In this document: positions 55,521-64,000 of the stretch, piece after piece
How the letters are laid out: the number at the start of each line of letters is the position of its first letter
How positions within the stretch are numbered: the stretch's first letter is position 1
From: Desulfonatronum thiosulfatophilum
GTDB taxonomy: Bacteria; Desulfobacterota; Desulfovibrionia; Desulfovibrionales; Desulfonatronaceae
DNA length: 64,000 nucleotides
Assembly: GCF_900104215.1 (NCBI RefSeq)
Contig: NZ_FMXO01000007.1
Location: 1 to 64,000 of the forward strand
Direction of reading: 5' to 3'
Made by a program: the position numbers and the translations under genes
Notes under the pieces: generated by a model
What the model was told of the DNA's origin: nothing
Seen by the model: only the letters and a program-made list of their open reading frames with translations
Databases searched by the model: none

Positions 55521-55733
55521 GAACCGCTCGCTTCGCTTAAGGCACAGAGGACGCCAAGAAGATTTTTGGCTTCCGCTGGAAAGATGCGTAAGCCAAAAAG
55601 GCTCTACGCCTGGCGGCGATTTCAAAATCACCCCATTAGGGGTGAGGCAACCTTTTTGAAAGCAGCTCTTTCCCTGCTTTCAAAAAATGTTTTCCCTTTG
55701 CGTTCCCTGCGTCTCAAGCGAAGCGGGCGGTTC
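55521..55733. repeat. Family A palindromic repeat, copy 6
   Basis: Left end GAACCGCTCGCTTCGCTTAA, right end CAAGCGAAGCGGGCGGTTC. It has the four inner hairpins of copies 4 and 5 in the same order. It fills the gap between the TadA ATPase and TadB genes, which in most tad operons are nearly adjacent. Confidence 0.92.
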
Positions 55734-55761
55734 AAATTCTTCTTACATTCCACCCACCAGC

Positions 55762-57147
55762 CTAAACCTCATAAACCACATCAGGATTAAATATCTCCCG
55801 GTTCACCTCCATCCCGTGCTGGACGAACTTGTCCACGAAACGGGGCCGGACGCCTTGGAACCGGAAATGGCCCTTGATCTTGCCATCTGGCTCCACTCCC
55901 GTGGAATTGAAGGAGAAGAGTTCCTGGGTAGTGATCACGTTGCCTTCCATGCCGGTGATTTCCTGCACGCTGGTGATCTTGCGGGTGCCGTCGGAGAGCC
56001 GGGAAACCTGGATGATGATATGGATGGCCGAGGCGATGAAGCGCCGCATGAATTCAATGGGAATGTCCAGGTTGGCCATGGAAACCATGCTTTCGATACG
56101 CATCAGGGCGTCCCGGGGCGTATTGGCGTGGACCGTGGTCAGGGAGCCGTCGTGGCCGGTGTTCATGGCCTGGAGCATGTCGAAGGCTTCAGATCCGCGC
56201 ACCTCGCCGACGATGATTCGGTCCGGCCGCATCCGCAGGCAGTTGCGCACCAGGTCTCTGGAGGTGACCTCGCCCTTGCCTTCGATGTTCGGAGGTCTGG
56301 TTTCCAGGCGGACGATATGATCCTGCTTGAGTTGCAGTTCCGCGGCGTCTTCCACGGTCACAATGCGCTCATTGGACGGGATGAACTGGGAGAGGCAGTT
56401 CAGGAGCGTTGTCTTGCCGCTGCCCGTTCCGCCGGAAATGATGATGTTCAGACGGCAGTGGACGACTCCCTTGAGGATTTCGCCGATGCCGGGAGTGAGG
56501 GCCTTGAGCATGATCAGGTCGTCCAGCATCAAGGGATCACGGCCGAAGCGGCGGATGGAGAGCACCGGACCGTCGATGGCCAGTGGCGGGATGATCACGT
56601 TGACCCGGGAGCCGTCGGCCAAGCGGGCGTCCACCATGGGCGAGGATTCGTCGATGCGTCGGCCCACGGAGGAAACGATCTTGTCCACGATTTTCATCAG
56701 ATGGGCGTCATCCTTGAAGGTGGATTCGGAAAGTTCCAGCTTGCCGTAGCGCTCCACGTAGATCTGCTTGTGGGTGTTCACCAGAATGTCGGCAATGGTG
56801 TCGTCCTTGAGAAACGGCTCCAGAGGTCCCAAGCCCATGACCTCGTCCTCGATGTCTGAAACCAGCCGCTCCCGTTCAGCCAAGTTCAGGGGAACCTGCC
56901 CGCCGTCTTCCTCCAGAATTCGCTGCACCAGGGATCGGATCTGGGTCTTGAGAATATTCTTATCCAGGGAATCCATCAGTGTCAGGTCCACCATTTCCAG
57001 TAACCGGGAGTGGATTCTGTTCTTGAGTTGAAAGAACTCGTCGGACAAGTGTTTGGCCTGAATGCGCTTTTGCGGAGTCGGTTTCTTATCAACAAGCTTG
57101 AGCGCTGGTTTAGGCGCTTCTTCGACTTTTCTCTTGCTGAACAACAT
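55762..57147 (-). CDS. tadA: Tad pilus assembly ATPase TadA/CpaF
   Basis: A 461-residue secretion ATPase that drives Flp pilus assembly. The N-terminal domain (about 35-190) is followed by [20 protein letters not shown], Walker [16 protein letters not shown], the Asp box EDAAELQL, Walker [16 protein letters not shown], and the His box [26 protein letters not shown] precedes the ATG. It is flanked on both sides by family A repeats. Confidence 0.96.
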   Translation of the reverse strand: MLFSKRKVEEAPKPALKLVDKKPTPQKRIQAKHLSDEFFQLKNRIHSRLLEMVDLTLMDSLDKNILKTQIRSLVQRILEEDGGQVPLNLAERERLVSDIEDEVMGLGPLEPFLKDDTIADILVNTHKQIYVERYGKLELSESTFKDDAHLMKIVDKIVSSVGRRIDESSPMVDARLADGSRVNVIIPPLAIDGPVLSIRRFGRDPLMLDDLIMLKALTPGIGEILKGVVHCRLNIIISGGTGSGKTTLLNCLSQFIPSNERIVTVEDAAELQLKQDHIVRLETRPPNIEGKGEVTSRDLVRNCLRMRPDRIIVGEVRGSEAFDMLQAMNTGHDGSLTTVHANTPRDALMRIESMVSMANLDIPIEFMRRFIASAIHIIIQVSRLSDGTRKITSVQEITGMEGNVITTQELFSFNSTGVEPDGKIKGHFRFQGVRPRFVDKFVQHGMEVNREIFNPDVVYEV

Positions 57148-57190
57148 GCGTCACCTCGTGCAGTTGAAATTTAAACCGTGAAACGATTGT

Positions 57191-57403
57191 ACCGCCCGCT
57201 TCGCTCAAGGCGCAGAGGCCGCAAAGGGGGAAACATTTTTGGAAAGCAGGGAGAGAGCTGCTTTTCAAAAGGATTGCCTCTCCCTGGCGGGAGGCAAAAC
57301 ATCGCCGTCAGGCGTGAAGCCCTTTTTGGCTACCGCATCTTTCCAGCGGCAGCCAAATTCTTTTTCTTGGCGTCCTCTGCGCCTTAAGCGAAGCGAGCGG
57401 TTC
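57191..57403. repeat. Family A palindromic repeat, copy 7
   Basis: Left end ACCGCCCGCTTCGCTCAAGG, right end CTTAAGCGAAGCGAGCGGTTC. The core order is the reverse of copies 4-6 (AAGCAGGGAGAGAGCTGCTT hairpin first), like copies 1 and 3. It lies between tadZ and tadA. Confidence 0.92.
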
Positions 57404-57434
57404 ACACTCTTCTATCGAGCACGCTTTAACTTAT

Positions 57435-58586
57435 TTAGAAAATCCACCATTTCTTCTTGGCCACTTCCTTCTGATCTGTAACGGCAACCAAGTTGTCGGC
57501 CAGTTCCTTGAAGCTTTTGGTGATTTGCATCTTTGGTGCGAAACGCGACAGAGGCTTGCCCTTGTTGATGGCTGAAACAGTGGTTTGGTAGTCATTAGGA
57601 ATCTTCCAGAAAACTTTCTTGCTCAAGGCTTTTTCCACGTCGGCCATGTCGATGCTGCCGTTTTTTAGGTGCCGATTCAGGATGACCTTGATCGTTTCAG
57701 GGGCAGGGTAGCCGATATCCTGAAAGGAGCGCAGGAGCTTGTTGGTGGTGGCCAGGCAGGGCAGGCTTTGGACTGAGATCAGGAACAGGGTGTCAGACAT
57801 TTCCAGAACCTTCAGCGAGTTGTCGTCCATATGTTGCCCCAGGTCCACCACGATGAAATCAAATGATTGGCGCATGACGCTGAGCAGGCGCTGGATGATT
57901 TCCGGGGTGGCAATATTCTGGCTGCCAAAGGAGCCCGGTGAAGGAAGGACCCTCACGCCTGAAGGGTCTTTGGCCAAGATATTTTTCAGAAAAGTGGTAT
58001 CCAAGCGAGAAATGTTGTTGTTGATTTCCTTCCAGGTATAGGCCGGCTCAATCTCCAGGAATAATGGAATATCCCCGAACAGGTTCAAGTCGAGAAGAAC
58101 CACGGAATCGACGCTCTCCTCTTCTGCCAGACTCACGGCCAGATTAACGGCAAATGTTGTCGTGCCCACTCCTCCCTTGCTGCCCATCACGGAAAAGATA
58201 CGACTTGAGCGGGTCGATCTATCAGAAGACTTGGTCTTGCCTTGTCTTGCCGCAAAGCGTTGCAGAGCCGCGGCTACTTCCGAATCTTCAGCTTCCGGTC
58301 CGAGAAATTCTCTGGCCCCGGCTCGAATGGCATTAAGTAGGAGGGCCTGATCCGTGGAGTTGGAGGTCAGGAATACCTCGCCCACCTCACCATCGTTCAA
58401 CAGGTTGTGTATCAATTCAAAGGTGACATCCGGATCTTCATTGAGTTCAATGATCAGCAGGTCGGCTCGTATAGAGTCATTGTCAATTATCTCGAATTCA
58501 AACTGTTTGTTGAGAATGTCCTCGAATTTCTTGCGGAGGATTCTGCTTTGGATTTGCAACCTGACTCTGTATGTGCCTGCGTTCAT
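57435..58586 (-). CDS. tadZ: Tad pilus localisation ATPase TadZ/CpaE
   Basis: A 383-residue protein with an N-terminal atypical receiver domain (about 5-115) and a C-terminal ParA/MinD ATPase. The deviant Walker A is MGSKGGVGTTTFAVNL; DSVVLLDLNLFGDIP holds switch I/II residues and DFIVVDLGQHMDD the Walker B. TadZ sets the pole or site of pilus assembly. GAGAGGAA precedes the ATG. The receiver part lacks an obvious DD-D-K set, as usual for CpaE. Confidence 0.92.
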   Translation of the reverse strand: MNAGTYRVRLQIQSRILRKKFEDILNKQFEFEIIDNDSIRADLLIIELNEDPDVTFELIHNLLNDGEVGEVFLTSNSTDQALLLNAIRAGAREFLGPEAEDSEVAAALQRFAARQGKTKSSDRSTRSSRIFSVMGSKGGVGTTTFAVNLAVSLAEEESVDSVVLLDLNLFGDIPLFLEIEPAYTWKEINNNISRLDTTFLKNILAKDPSGVRVLPSPGSFGSQNIATPEIIQRLLSVMRQSFDFIVVDLGQHMDDNSLKVLEMSDTLFLISVQSLPCLATTNKLLRSFQDIGYPAPETIKVILNRHLKNGSIDMADVEKALSKKVFWKIPNDYQTTVSAINKGKPLSRFAPKMQITKSFKELADNLVAVTDQKEVAKKKWWIF

Positions 58587-58653
58587 TAATTCCTCTCTAT
58601 TGAAATTGTTTCCGAATCAAGAGAAAAAGAAGTAAATGTATGTATAATTGTAT

Positions 58654-59727
58654 TTACTCTACCAAGTTTGGAATGGAACCCAATAGTCCGTAATTAGCGC
58701 CACCGCCACGTGAATAATGGTGTTCATTACATAGTACAGTCGCGACAATTTCGTGATTATTGCAATCTACAGAATGAATAATTGCTCCTGAAAATCCAAT
58801 GATGGGTATCAATGTGTTAGGGTTAGAACAATCATGCCAGTCATAAACTGCAACTATAGTAAACCAATTGCCATCCTCATCCCTGTTAGCTTCCCACAAA
58901 TCTTCCAGATCAGGGTGATTATTATGGCAGAACGCGTTGGCAATATTTCCTCCGATAAACTCTAGGCCATCGCCTAAATTGAGTTCTGGGCTAGTATATG
59001 TTCCATCAAGCATGCCTTCAAATATACCCCTAAGTTGATTTGCTGATGCAGGGTTTAAGTCAAAGGTGTTCCAGCCGGCACATGCTTCAGGGTCATTTGC
59101 TGGATAAAATTTAATTGGTTGGTCGCAAAAATTGCCTGGCCATGTATGATTGTACCAATATGCTGAAATACCTACGGGGGTAGCAACTCCTTCTCCTATA
59201 TTTATTGCGCCAGTTAGTGCGGCTGTCGCGTCTGCTCTTATGTCCTTAGTATAATTTGAAAATACAAATTTTAATTGGCCATGTGCTGCTTCTTTCAAAT
59301 TTAACCTAGCCTTCACACTATTTTTTTGCCCTACAATATTTGAGACCTTCTCTAAGGTGAAACCATGTTTTTCATCCCAATAGCCAATTAATATTTCGAT
59401 ATATTGTTCCCAGTTTTCGCCAAACATGCCGAGAGGCTTACCGGAAATAAAGTTGCTTGCAGCAATTTGCATGGCTACATCATGAATTTCGAATTCATCA
59501 ATCGGGTTCATCTTTTCCAAGTGCTGCCGACCTAATTCAGCAGTTCCTGCAAGTGCGACAGCATCCGCAATATTTTGCAGTTCATTTCTTGTTGTTGTGA
59601 GCTTACCGATATCGATTGCTAAAGCTGCTACTCCGATTAGCACAAATATAATGAAAAAAGCAGTCATAACTGCGATTGCCCCGCTTTCATTATTATTTTT
59701 TTTTATAATAATATTAAGTTTCATCAT
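58654..59727 (-). CDS. TadG-like pilus-associated protein
   Basis: A 357-residue protein with a basic N-terminus, the Tad_N hydrophobic segment GAIAVMTAFFIIFVLIGVAA (about 16-40) followed by IDIGKLTTTRNELQNIADAV ALAGTAEL, the hallmark of TadG. The remaining 290 residues are secreted or periplasmic and variable, with several Cys and a middle GVATPVGISAYWYN. The ATG at 59727 has GAGGTGAT eight bases before it. Codon use is much more AT-rich than in tadA-tadZ. Confidence 0.85.
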   Translation of the reverse strand: MMKLNIIIKKNNNESGAIAVMTAFFIIFVLIGVAALAIDIGKLTTTRNELQNIADAVALAGTAELGRQHLEKMNPIDEFEIHDVAMQIAASNFISGKPLGMFGENWEQYIEILIGYWDEKHGFTLEKVSNIVGQKNSVKARLNLKEAAHGQLKFVFSNYTKDIRADATAALTGAINIGEGVATPVGISAYWYNHTWPGNFCDQPIKFYPANDPEACAGWNTFDLNPASANQLRGIFEGMLDGTYTSPELNLGDGLEFIGGNIANAFCHNNHPDLEDLWEANRDEDGNWFTIVAVYDWHDCSNPNTLIPIIGFSGAIIHSVDCNNHEIVATVLCNEHHYSRGGGANYGLLGSIPNLVE

Positions 59728-59743
59728 AATGATCACCTCAAAT

Positions 59744-60214
59744 TCATTCGCAAATCATGGTTGATTTTGTAACAATTCTAATTTTAAAGTCGCTTTTAGC
59801 TAGCGAAAAAGGAGGAATGAAGTTTACCGGCAGGCCGTAGTTATAATAAAAACGGGATTCAACTTGTAATTTATCACCAAACTCGCTACATATTTTTGTT
59901 CCTGTTGATAAATTGTCTATATCAACAGATATTGGATCCCTGTTTGGATTGAATGTGACGATATATTTCGCGAACTCATTAACTCGTTCTTTGATCATCT
60001 CTTCGCTAACACGATCGATCCTTGAAACGATGCCGGTTCTGGCACCTTCTCTGGTTGCCCAGGTAAGGACGTGTCTGTTGAACATGTATATGCCAGCTTC
60101 CATAATGATAAACATTACAAGCAAGAAAACGCTAATGATGAGAGCAAATTCTACAGCTGTTGCACCACATTCATGTTTTTTATTTTTTTTTCTTTTTAAA
60201 AATTTTAATAACAT
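59744..60214 (-). CDS. TadE-like pseudopilin
   Basis: A 156-residue minor pilin-like protein. A basic leader (MLLKFLKRKKNKKHECG) precedes ATAVEFALIISVFLLVMFII, the TadE segment with the conserved Glu, and ATREGARTGI. The start is the ATG at 60214 with AGGTGAT before it. AT-rich like its neighbours. TadE and TadF pseudopilins are cleaved by the TadV/CpaA peptidase; the leader here fits. Confidence 0.88.
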   Translation of the reverse strand: MLLKFLKRKKNKKHECGATAVEFALIISVFLLVMFIIMEAGIYMFNRHVLTWATREGARTGIVSRIDRVSEEMIKERVNEFAKYIVTFNPNRDPISVDIDNLSTGTKICSEFGDKLQVESRFYYNYGLPVNFIPPFSLAKSDFKIRIVTKSTMICE

Positions 60215-60238
60215 AAAATCACCTGAAGTCACTATTTG

Positions 60239-60670
60239 TTAGGTTGATCCAGGCTCCATCTTCATGATCGTTTGTGTATTAACATTTATTGGTTCCAACT
60301 TTACTTTAAAAAATTCTGTGAATACGCCCAATAACAAATAGGAGTATTCATAATTAACACTGACTATGTAATTTCCATTGCCATCTTCGGAAGCACTAAT
60401 TTTTTTGGTGGAATAATCATCTGTTCCTAATGTCAGGAATATGGCATTCTCAATATAATCACCGACCATCTCTATGATTTTATCGTCATTTTTTCCTGTT
60501 ATTCCCGATCGTGCCCCTTCGCGTGTTGCATTCGTGATAACCTGTTTATTATAATATAATAATCCAAACTCTAATGTTCCCAAAAAGAACAAGAGAAGCA
60601 AAGGAAGCATTATAGCAAACTCGATCATTGCTATACCATTTTGCTGAGCATATGATTTTTTGCTGAACAT
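60239..60670 (-). CDS. TadE-like pseudopilin
   Basis: A 143-residue TadE-like protein: leader MFSKKSYAQQNG, then IAMIEFAIMLPLLLLFFLGT with conserved Glu, and NATREGARSGITG, nearly the same motif as in the next gene. The C-terminal part is beta-rich. GGTGAT precedes the ATG. It lies 24 bases before the second tadE-like gene. Confidence 0.88.
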   Translation of the reverse strand: MFSKKSYAQQNGIAMIEFAIMLPLLLLFFLGTLEFGLLYYNKQVITNATREGARSGITGKNDDKIIEMVGDYIENAIFLTLGTDDYSTKKISASEDGNGNYIVSVNYEYSYLLLGVFTEFFKVKLEPINVNTQTIMKMEPGST

Positions 60671-60733
60671 AAGATCACCACATGGTGATTATTTGTTACA
60701 CAAGTTCAATTCAACGTAATTGTTGTTCTTAAT

Positions 60734-61033
60734 CTAATTTCCCATAATGATTATTGGACTCACCTGCTCTCGTTCTACTCCGTCTTTGAAGCTCTCCCGA
60801 TACCGCTCGACGCTATGTGCCGCAGCCTTGGGGTCGATGCCTTCCACTGGGGCTTTGGTCAGGCCGGCGGTCGGGTTGAGCGTCTGGTTGTAATTGGCAG
60901 TTTGGACGGATCTTCCCCAGTTGTCCTGGAGATAATAAATTCTTTGGCTTTCCGGCAGGTTCCCGGCGCAGCCCCAAATCATAGTACTTATAGCAAGAAG
61001 CAAACCAACGCAGATCGCCATGCTCTTGTTCAT
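60734..61033 (-). CDS. Small lipoprotein of the tad locus
   Basis: A 99-residue lipoprotein (MAICVGLLLAISTMIWGC, Cys about residue 22). The mature part has DNWGRSVQTANYNQTLNP, then GLTKAPVEGIDPKAAAHSVE, RYRESF. Proteins with the NWGRSxxxAxxNQxLNP pattern recur in Tad loci between the secretin and the pseudopilins. The role is unknown; an outer-membrane lipoprotein helping the secretin is likely. Confidence 0.75.
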   Translation of the reverse strand: MNKSMAICVGLLLAISTMIWGCAGNLPESQRIYYLQDNWGRSVQTANYNQTLNPTAGLTKAPVEGIDPKAAAHSVERYRESFKDGVEREQVSPIIIMGN

Positions 61034-61117
61034 CCCAGCCTCTCCTTAATTTGTTTGTCTTGAATTTCCGATTCTGATCTTCTTACTTCTGCCTCTTAAT
61101 GCAATCTTCACCAAGTT

Positions 61118-62515
61118 TTACCTGACAATCACATGTCCGAATTGCCCATCAAAAACCGCGGTTCTGTGCGGCAGGTTGTGGGTATGTGATTGCCCGAAGA
61201 TTTCCCAGAGATAGAATTCCGCATCATCCGGTGGTATGTAGAAATCAGTGGGCAAGGTCTGTTCTGCGGCGACGATAGGTTTGACCAAGCGCGGGGTGAT
61301 CAGGATGACCAGTTCGGTTTCATTGGACTGGTATCTCTTGTTGGAAAACAAAGCTCCCAAAATGGGCAAGTCGCCCAGGCCTGGAAACTTAATCGCAACC
61401 TCTCGTGAGGTTTCGCTAAGCAGTCCAGCTATGGCGAAACTTTGGCCATCGCCCAATTCGACTGTGGTAGATGCCTGCCGGATTATAATTCCGGGGACAG
61501 GAGTACCAAGAATATTGTACTCTCTGGTTGGGTCCAGTTCGGAAACTACCGGCACAACCTCAATGGCGATTCTATCTTCGCTAAGTACTGTGGGCGTGAA
61601 GGAAAGCTGGATTCCATAATCTTTGAACTCAACACCGCCAATCTCTCCTCTGCTGTCCAATGTCGGTAAGGGAATTTGCCCTCCGGCAAGGAAACTGGCG
61701 GTCTGCCCACTGAGAGCGATCAGGGATGGTTCGGCCAAGATTTTAGCCAACCCGCTTTCCTTGAGGATATCGAAGATGCCCTGCCACTGGATGGAATCAC
61801 CAGGGGCGGAGCTGAAGGTAAAAGTTCCCCTCATAGTTTGTGGCGGTAGACCGCCCAAAAAACCTAGGGCAAAGCGCCCGCTTTCATTCACCAGATTGAA
61901 GTTCACACCAAGTTGCTTCATCGAATTCCTGGACACATCGGCCACCTTAACTTCTAGCATCACCTGATGGACTCCGCCCACTTGCACAAGATTGCGGATT
62001 CTGTCTTGCGGGGCGTAGGCTTCGGCCATTGCCAGGATTTGGTCCAAGGTGGAGGTGTTGGAGACCCGGCCGGACAATGTGATGGAATTGTTGGTAGACA
62101 GGATGCGCAGGTCTGTTTCCCTGGGGAAGACTTCATTGATGCGCTGCTTCATCCGGGCGATTTCGTACCGGACTTCCAATTCGTAGATTGCTGAAATTTC
62201 ATTGCCCTGCCACAACATCAGGTTGGTCGTGCCCGCTGAAGTAGGGCGCAGGTAAATCTCTCGTGCGGAGATGGCCCGAACGCTGACAACATCCGGATCG
62301 GCCACCAGAGCGCGGTCCACTTCCCTGGGAGCCCTGAGGATCACGGCTCGGCCGTACTCCAGTTGCAGCCGGCGCGGGTGATCCATGTCAACGATGACTT
62401 CATCGGGGGCAACCTGGAAGTTCTGGGCTTGGGACTCCAGGGGAAGCAACCAGGCCAACGACGCCAAGAGCAATAGAACTGTTGCTGTTTTCCAGGATCT
62501 GATTGGGGCAGGCAT
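61118..62515 (-). CDS. cpaC: Tad pilus secretin RcpA/CpaC
   Basis: A 465-residue outer-membrane secretin. The signal peptide (about 1-30) is followed by the pilus-type N domain with RRLQLEYGRAVILRAPREVD and TNLMLWQGNEISAIYELEVR, a BON-like part (ITLSGRVSNTSTLDQILAMA), then the secretin core with YGIQLSFTPTVLSEDRIAIE, ELDPTREYNI, and VELVILITPRLVKPI near the end. The ATG at 62515 has AAGGAGAAAGG before it. Confidence 0.95.
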   Translation of the reverse strand: MPAPIRSWKTATVLLLLASLAWLLPLESQAQNFQVAPDEVIVDMDHPRRLQLEYGRAVILRAPREVDRALVADPDVVSVRAISAREIYLRPTSAGTTNLMLWQGNEISAIYELEVRYEIARMKQRINEVFPRETDLRILSTNNSITLSGRVSNTSTLDQILAMAEAYAPQDRIRNLVQVGGVHQVMLEVKVADVSRNSMKQLGVNFNLVNESGRFALGFLGGLPPQTMRGTFTFSSAPGDSIQWQGIFDILKESGLAKILAEPSLIALSGQTASFLAGGQIPLPTLDSRGEIGGVEFKDYGIQLSFTPTVLSEDRIAIEVVPVVSELDPTREYNILGTPVPGIIIRQASTTVELGDGQSFAIAGLLSETSREVAIKFPGLGDLPILGALFSNKRYQSNETELVILITPRLVKPIVAAEQTLPTDFYIPPDDAEFYLWEIFGQSHTHNLPHRTAVFDGQFGHVIVR

Positions 62516-62546
62516 GGATAACCTTTCTCCTTGCATGTTGAGATGG

Positions 62547-63425
62547 CTACTGATTGAACTTGAACTGCTGGACGCTGCTGCCCTGGATCACTTCCATGGT
62601 GAATTCCGAACGTACTGGGGCAGGGGATGGATTATTCGCCCGGGGCGCGGGATTGGATGCCAACTGGACGGGGCGGGGGTTGAGGTAGCTCATGGCGTGT
62701 CTGGCCGTGGCTCCCCTGGTTGCAGCCGAAAGAGAATCGACTGGGCTGCGCAGGGCGAACTGGAGCCGGCCATGGTTGCGGACGTGTGTCAGGATCTCGG
62801 TTTCCTCGGGGGTCAACTCAAGGGTATAGACATCCACCGGAGCCGTGGTCCCTTTCTCCGTTTCCTGCATTACCGTACCCGTAGCCAGAACAGTGACATT
62901 TTCCAGCACGATCTTGGTGATATCTTCATCGCCATTGTCCGGATCAGACCAGGTAACGAGCACGTCAACCTTGTTGCCTGGATGGATGAACCCGGAAATC
63001 CCGATCACCTTGTCTCCGCCCACGGCCACGGCCCGCTTGCCCTCGCCGAGTATGGCCGACACTCCGCCAGTACGAATGTCTACGGGCGCCAAGCGGTGCT
63101 CGATGATCGTCTCTCCGGCTCGCAAAGGCACAACCGCCACCCGGCCGAGCAACTCCGAAGGTTCCCTAAAGTGTCCCGCCGGCAGGCTGCTCAGGAGATG
63201 TTCCCTGCTGGTGATCATTTCCGCGTCCAATCTGGTACCTGCTGCAAGATCAAAGGCCGCCACGGCCACATACGCTGTCTCCGGCCGTTCCCTCTGGATT
63301 TCCTCCACCACTCTCGCGGGCACGCCCGTTGTCTGCTGCTGCATCCAGTTGTAGATGAACAAACTGCCCCCCACAGCGATGAACATGGCGAGGGTGATTG
63401 GGATGAATGCTTTCCACCTGTCCAT
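62547..63425 (-). CDS. cpaB: Tad pilus protein RcpC/CpaB
   Basis: A 292-residue protein with one N-terminal helix (about 7-26) and a SAF-like domain: TAYVAVAAFDLAAGTRLDAE and the region GRVAVVPLRAGETIIEHRLA. A RcpC/CpaB domain follows (VGGDKVIGISGFIHPGNKVD, ILTHVRNHGRLQFALRS). It links the secretin to the inner parts of the pilus. GGAGGATTT before the ATG at 63425 fixes the start; a longer reading is possible but unsupported. Confidence 0.92.
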   Translation of the reverse strand: MDRWKAFIPITLAMFIAVGGSLFIYNWMQQQTTGVPARVVEEIQRERPETAYVAVAAFDLAAGTRLDAEMITSREHLLSSLPAGHFREPSELLGRVAVVPLRAGETIIEHRLAPVDIRTGGVSAILGEGKRAVAVGGDKVIGISGFIHPGNKVDVLVTWSDPDNGDEDITKIVLENVTVLATGTVMQETEKGTTAPVDVYTLELTPEETEILTHVRNHGRLQFALRSPVDSLSAATRGATARHAMSYLNPRPVQLASNPAPRANNPSPAPVRSEFTMEVIQGSSVQQFKFNQ

Positions 63426-63541
63426 AAATCCTCCGGATTGGAAACTCATTAATTGTGACTGAAGTTTGCGGATTCAAACGTGAAGAGTGGAACAGAAATC
63501 CTGGGTCAGCAGCTGGAAAATTGATCACCAAGCAAGGAATG

Positions 63542-64000
63542 TCAGCTACCCCAAAGAGTATATCCAAGGTGATTATGTAAAAGGTAAGTGGTTGTTCCCA
63601 ATGCAATCGCTACGCCATAGCAGAGTTTTGGTTTTTTTTTGATGGGATGAGGTGCGTCTACAGGTACATATTGGCGGGTCAGGAGAAAGGTTTTGAGGAC
63701 GGCCCATGTCCGGGAAATCAAGACACGCCCGTATTGGCGATGGATTAATAAAATTAATAAAGCGTACAAACCTCCATATAATCCAGTGTAGATGGCAGAG
63801 ATTAAGACGCCTTTAGCGCCTATCATTGAGCCGACTGCACCCATAAGTTTTACATCCCCAGCTCCCATCCCCCCGAGCGTATAAACAGGAAGGAGCATAC
63901 ATATACCTACAGTAAGCCCAACGCCGCTGAATAGTAATCCTTCGAATCCAGTTGCAGATATGTTATAAAAAACTGCAAAAATAATTAATGATAGATTTAG
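63542..64000 (-). CDS. cpaA: Prepilin peptidase TadV/CpaA (cut by window edge)
   Basis: The minus strand stays open from the window edge at 64000 to the stop at 63542 (152 codons seen). The second active-site motif is clear: LGGMGAGDVKLMGAVGS, the GxGD aspartate of type IV prepilin peptidases. Before it lie two hydrophobic segments (LIIFAVFYNISA and LFSGVGLTVGICMLLPVY). After it come membrane helices and a long basic cytoplasmic loop rich in Arg and Lys, ending HNHLGYTLWGS. The first catalytic Asp and the N-terminus are outside. It processes Flp pilin and the TadE-type pseudopilins. AT-rich like the tadE/G genes. Confidence 0.88.
   Translation of the reverse strand, partial: LNLSLIIFAVFYNISATGFEGLLFSGVGLTVGICMLLPVYTLGGMGAGDVKLMGAVGSMIGAKGVLISAIYTGLYGGLYALLILLIHRQYGRVLISRTWAVLKTFLLTRQYVPVDAPHPIKKKPKLCYGVAIALGTTTYLLHNHLGYTLWGS

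Overview
The window looks like a chromosomal segment of a Gram-negative, LPS-making deltaproteobacterium, most likely a Desulfovibrionales-type sulfate reducer (Desulfobacterota). This rests on gene order: lysS-lolC-lolD-bamA-skp-lpxD-fabZ-lpxA-lpxI on one strand, rpsB-tsf-pyrH-frr-uppS-cdsA-dxr-rseP-tsaB on the other, a ThiF family-2/ThiH/ThiG/ThiS thiazole operon, fdhD, and a TorD-like chaperone. The taxon is inferred; no rRNA gene is present.

Layout. 1-0.2 kb: 5' end of an IS5-type transposase running off the edge. 0.45-1.4 kb: an orphan BMP-family binding lipoprotein/protein. 2.7-5.4 kb: small secreted proteins, three of which share one ordered cysteine scaffold, around a decayed AbrB-like fragment. 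5.7-11.4 kb: a tripartite efflux operon (TolC-like, adaptor, MacB ATPase, MacB permease) whose adaptor carries a cytoplasmic PAS domain. 12.2-13.2 kb: tRNA-Leu and fdhD. 13.5-23.5 kb: lysyl-tRNA synthetase plus outer-membrane biogenesis operon. 24.1-27.3 kb: upp, uraA, a TorD-like chaperone and tRNA-Asn. 27.3-30.5 kb: multi-PAS hybrid kinase. 30.7-33.9 kb: thiS-thiG-thiH-thiF under a TPP riboswitch with a visible terminator. 34.2-45.9 kb: ribosomal/lipid/isoprenoid housekeeping genes, then TsaB, a GH57 enzyme, a small membrane protein and ApbE. 46.5-48.0 kb: two PEP-CTERM proteins. 48.7-64.0 kb: a Tad (Flp) pilus locus read right to left from a prepilin peptidase cut by the window end to TadC, followed by TPR lipoproteins, a TPR-LytR_C protein and a frameshifted Ig-like lipoprotein.

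The intergenic DNA is unusually rich in palindromic elements: family A (seven copies of about 205-228 bp with outer inverted repeats and several inner hairpins), a related 188-bp element in three tandem copies, family B (about 170-200 bp, with opposed copies flanking upp), hexanucleotide ATCGAA-type inverted repeats, dRS3-like hairpins in the thi leader, and two single large palindromes. Family A copies sit between tad genes and inside the efflux operon, so they are probably transcribed.

The most unusual items are the PAS-adaptor efflux fusion, the 11-cysteine secreted protein family, and the nested-hairpin repeat families. The housekeeping genes look ordinary.
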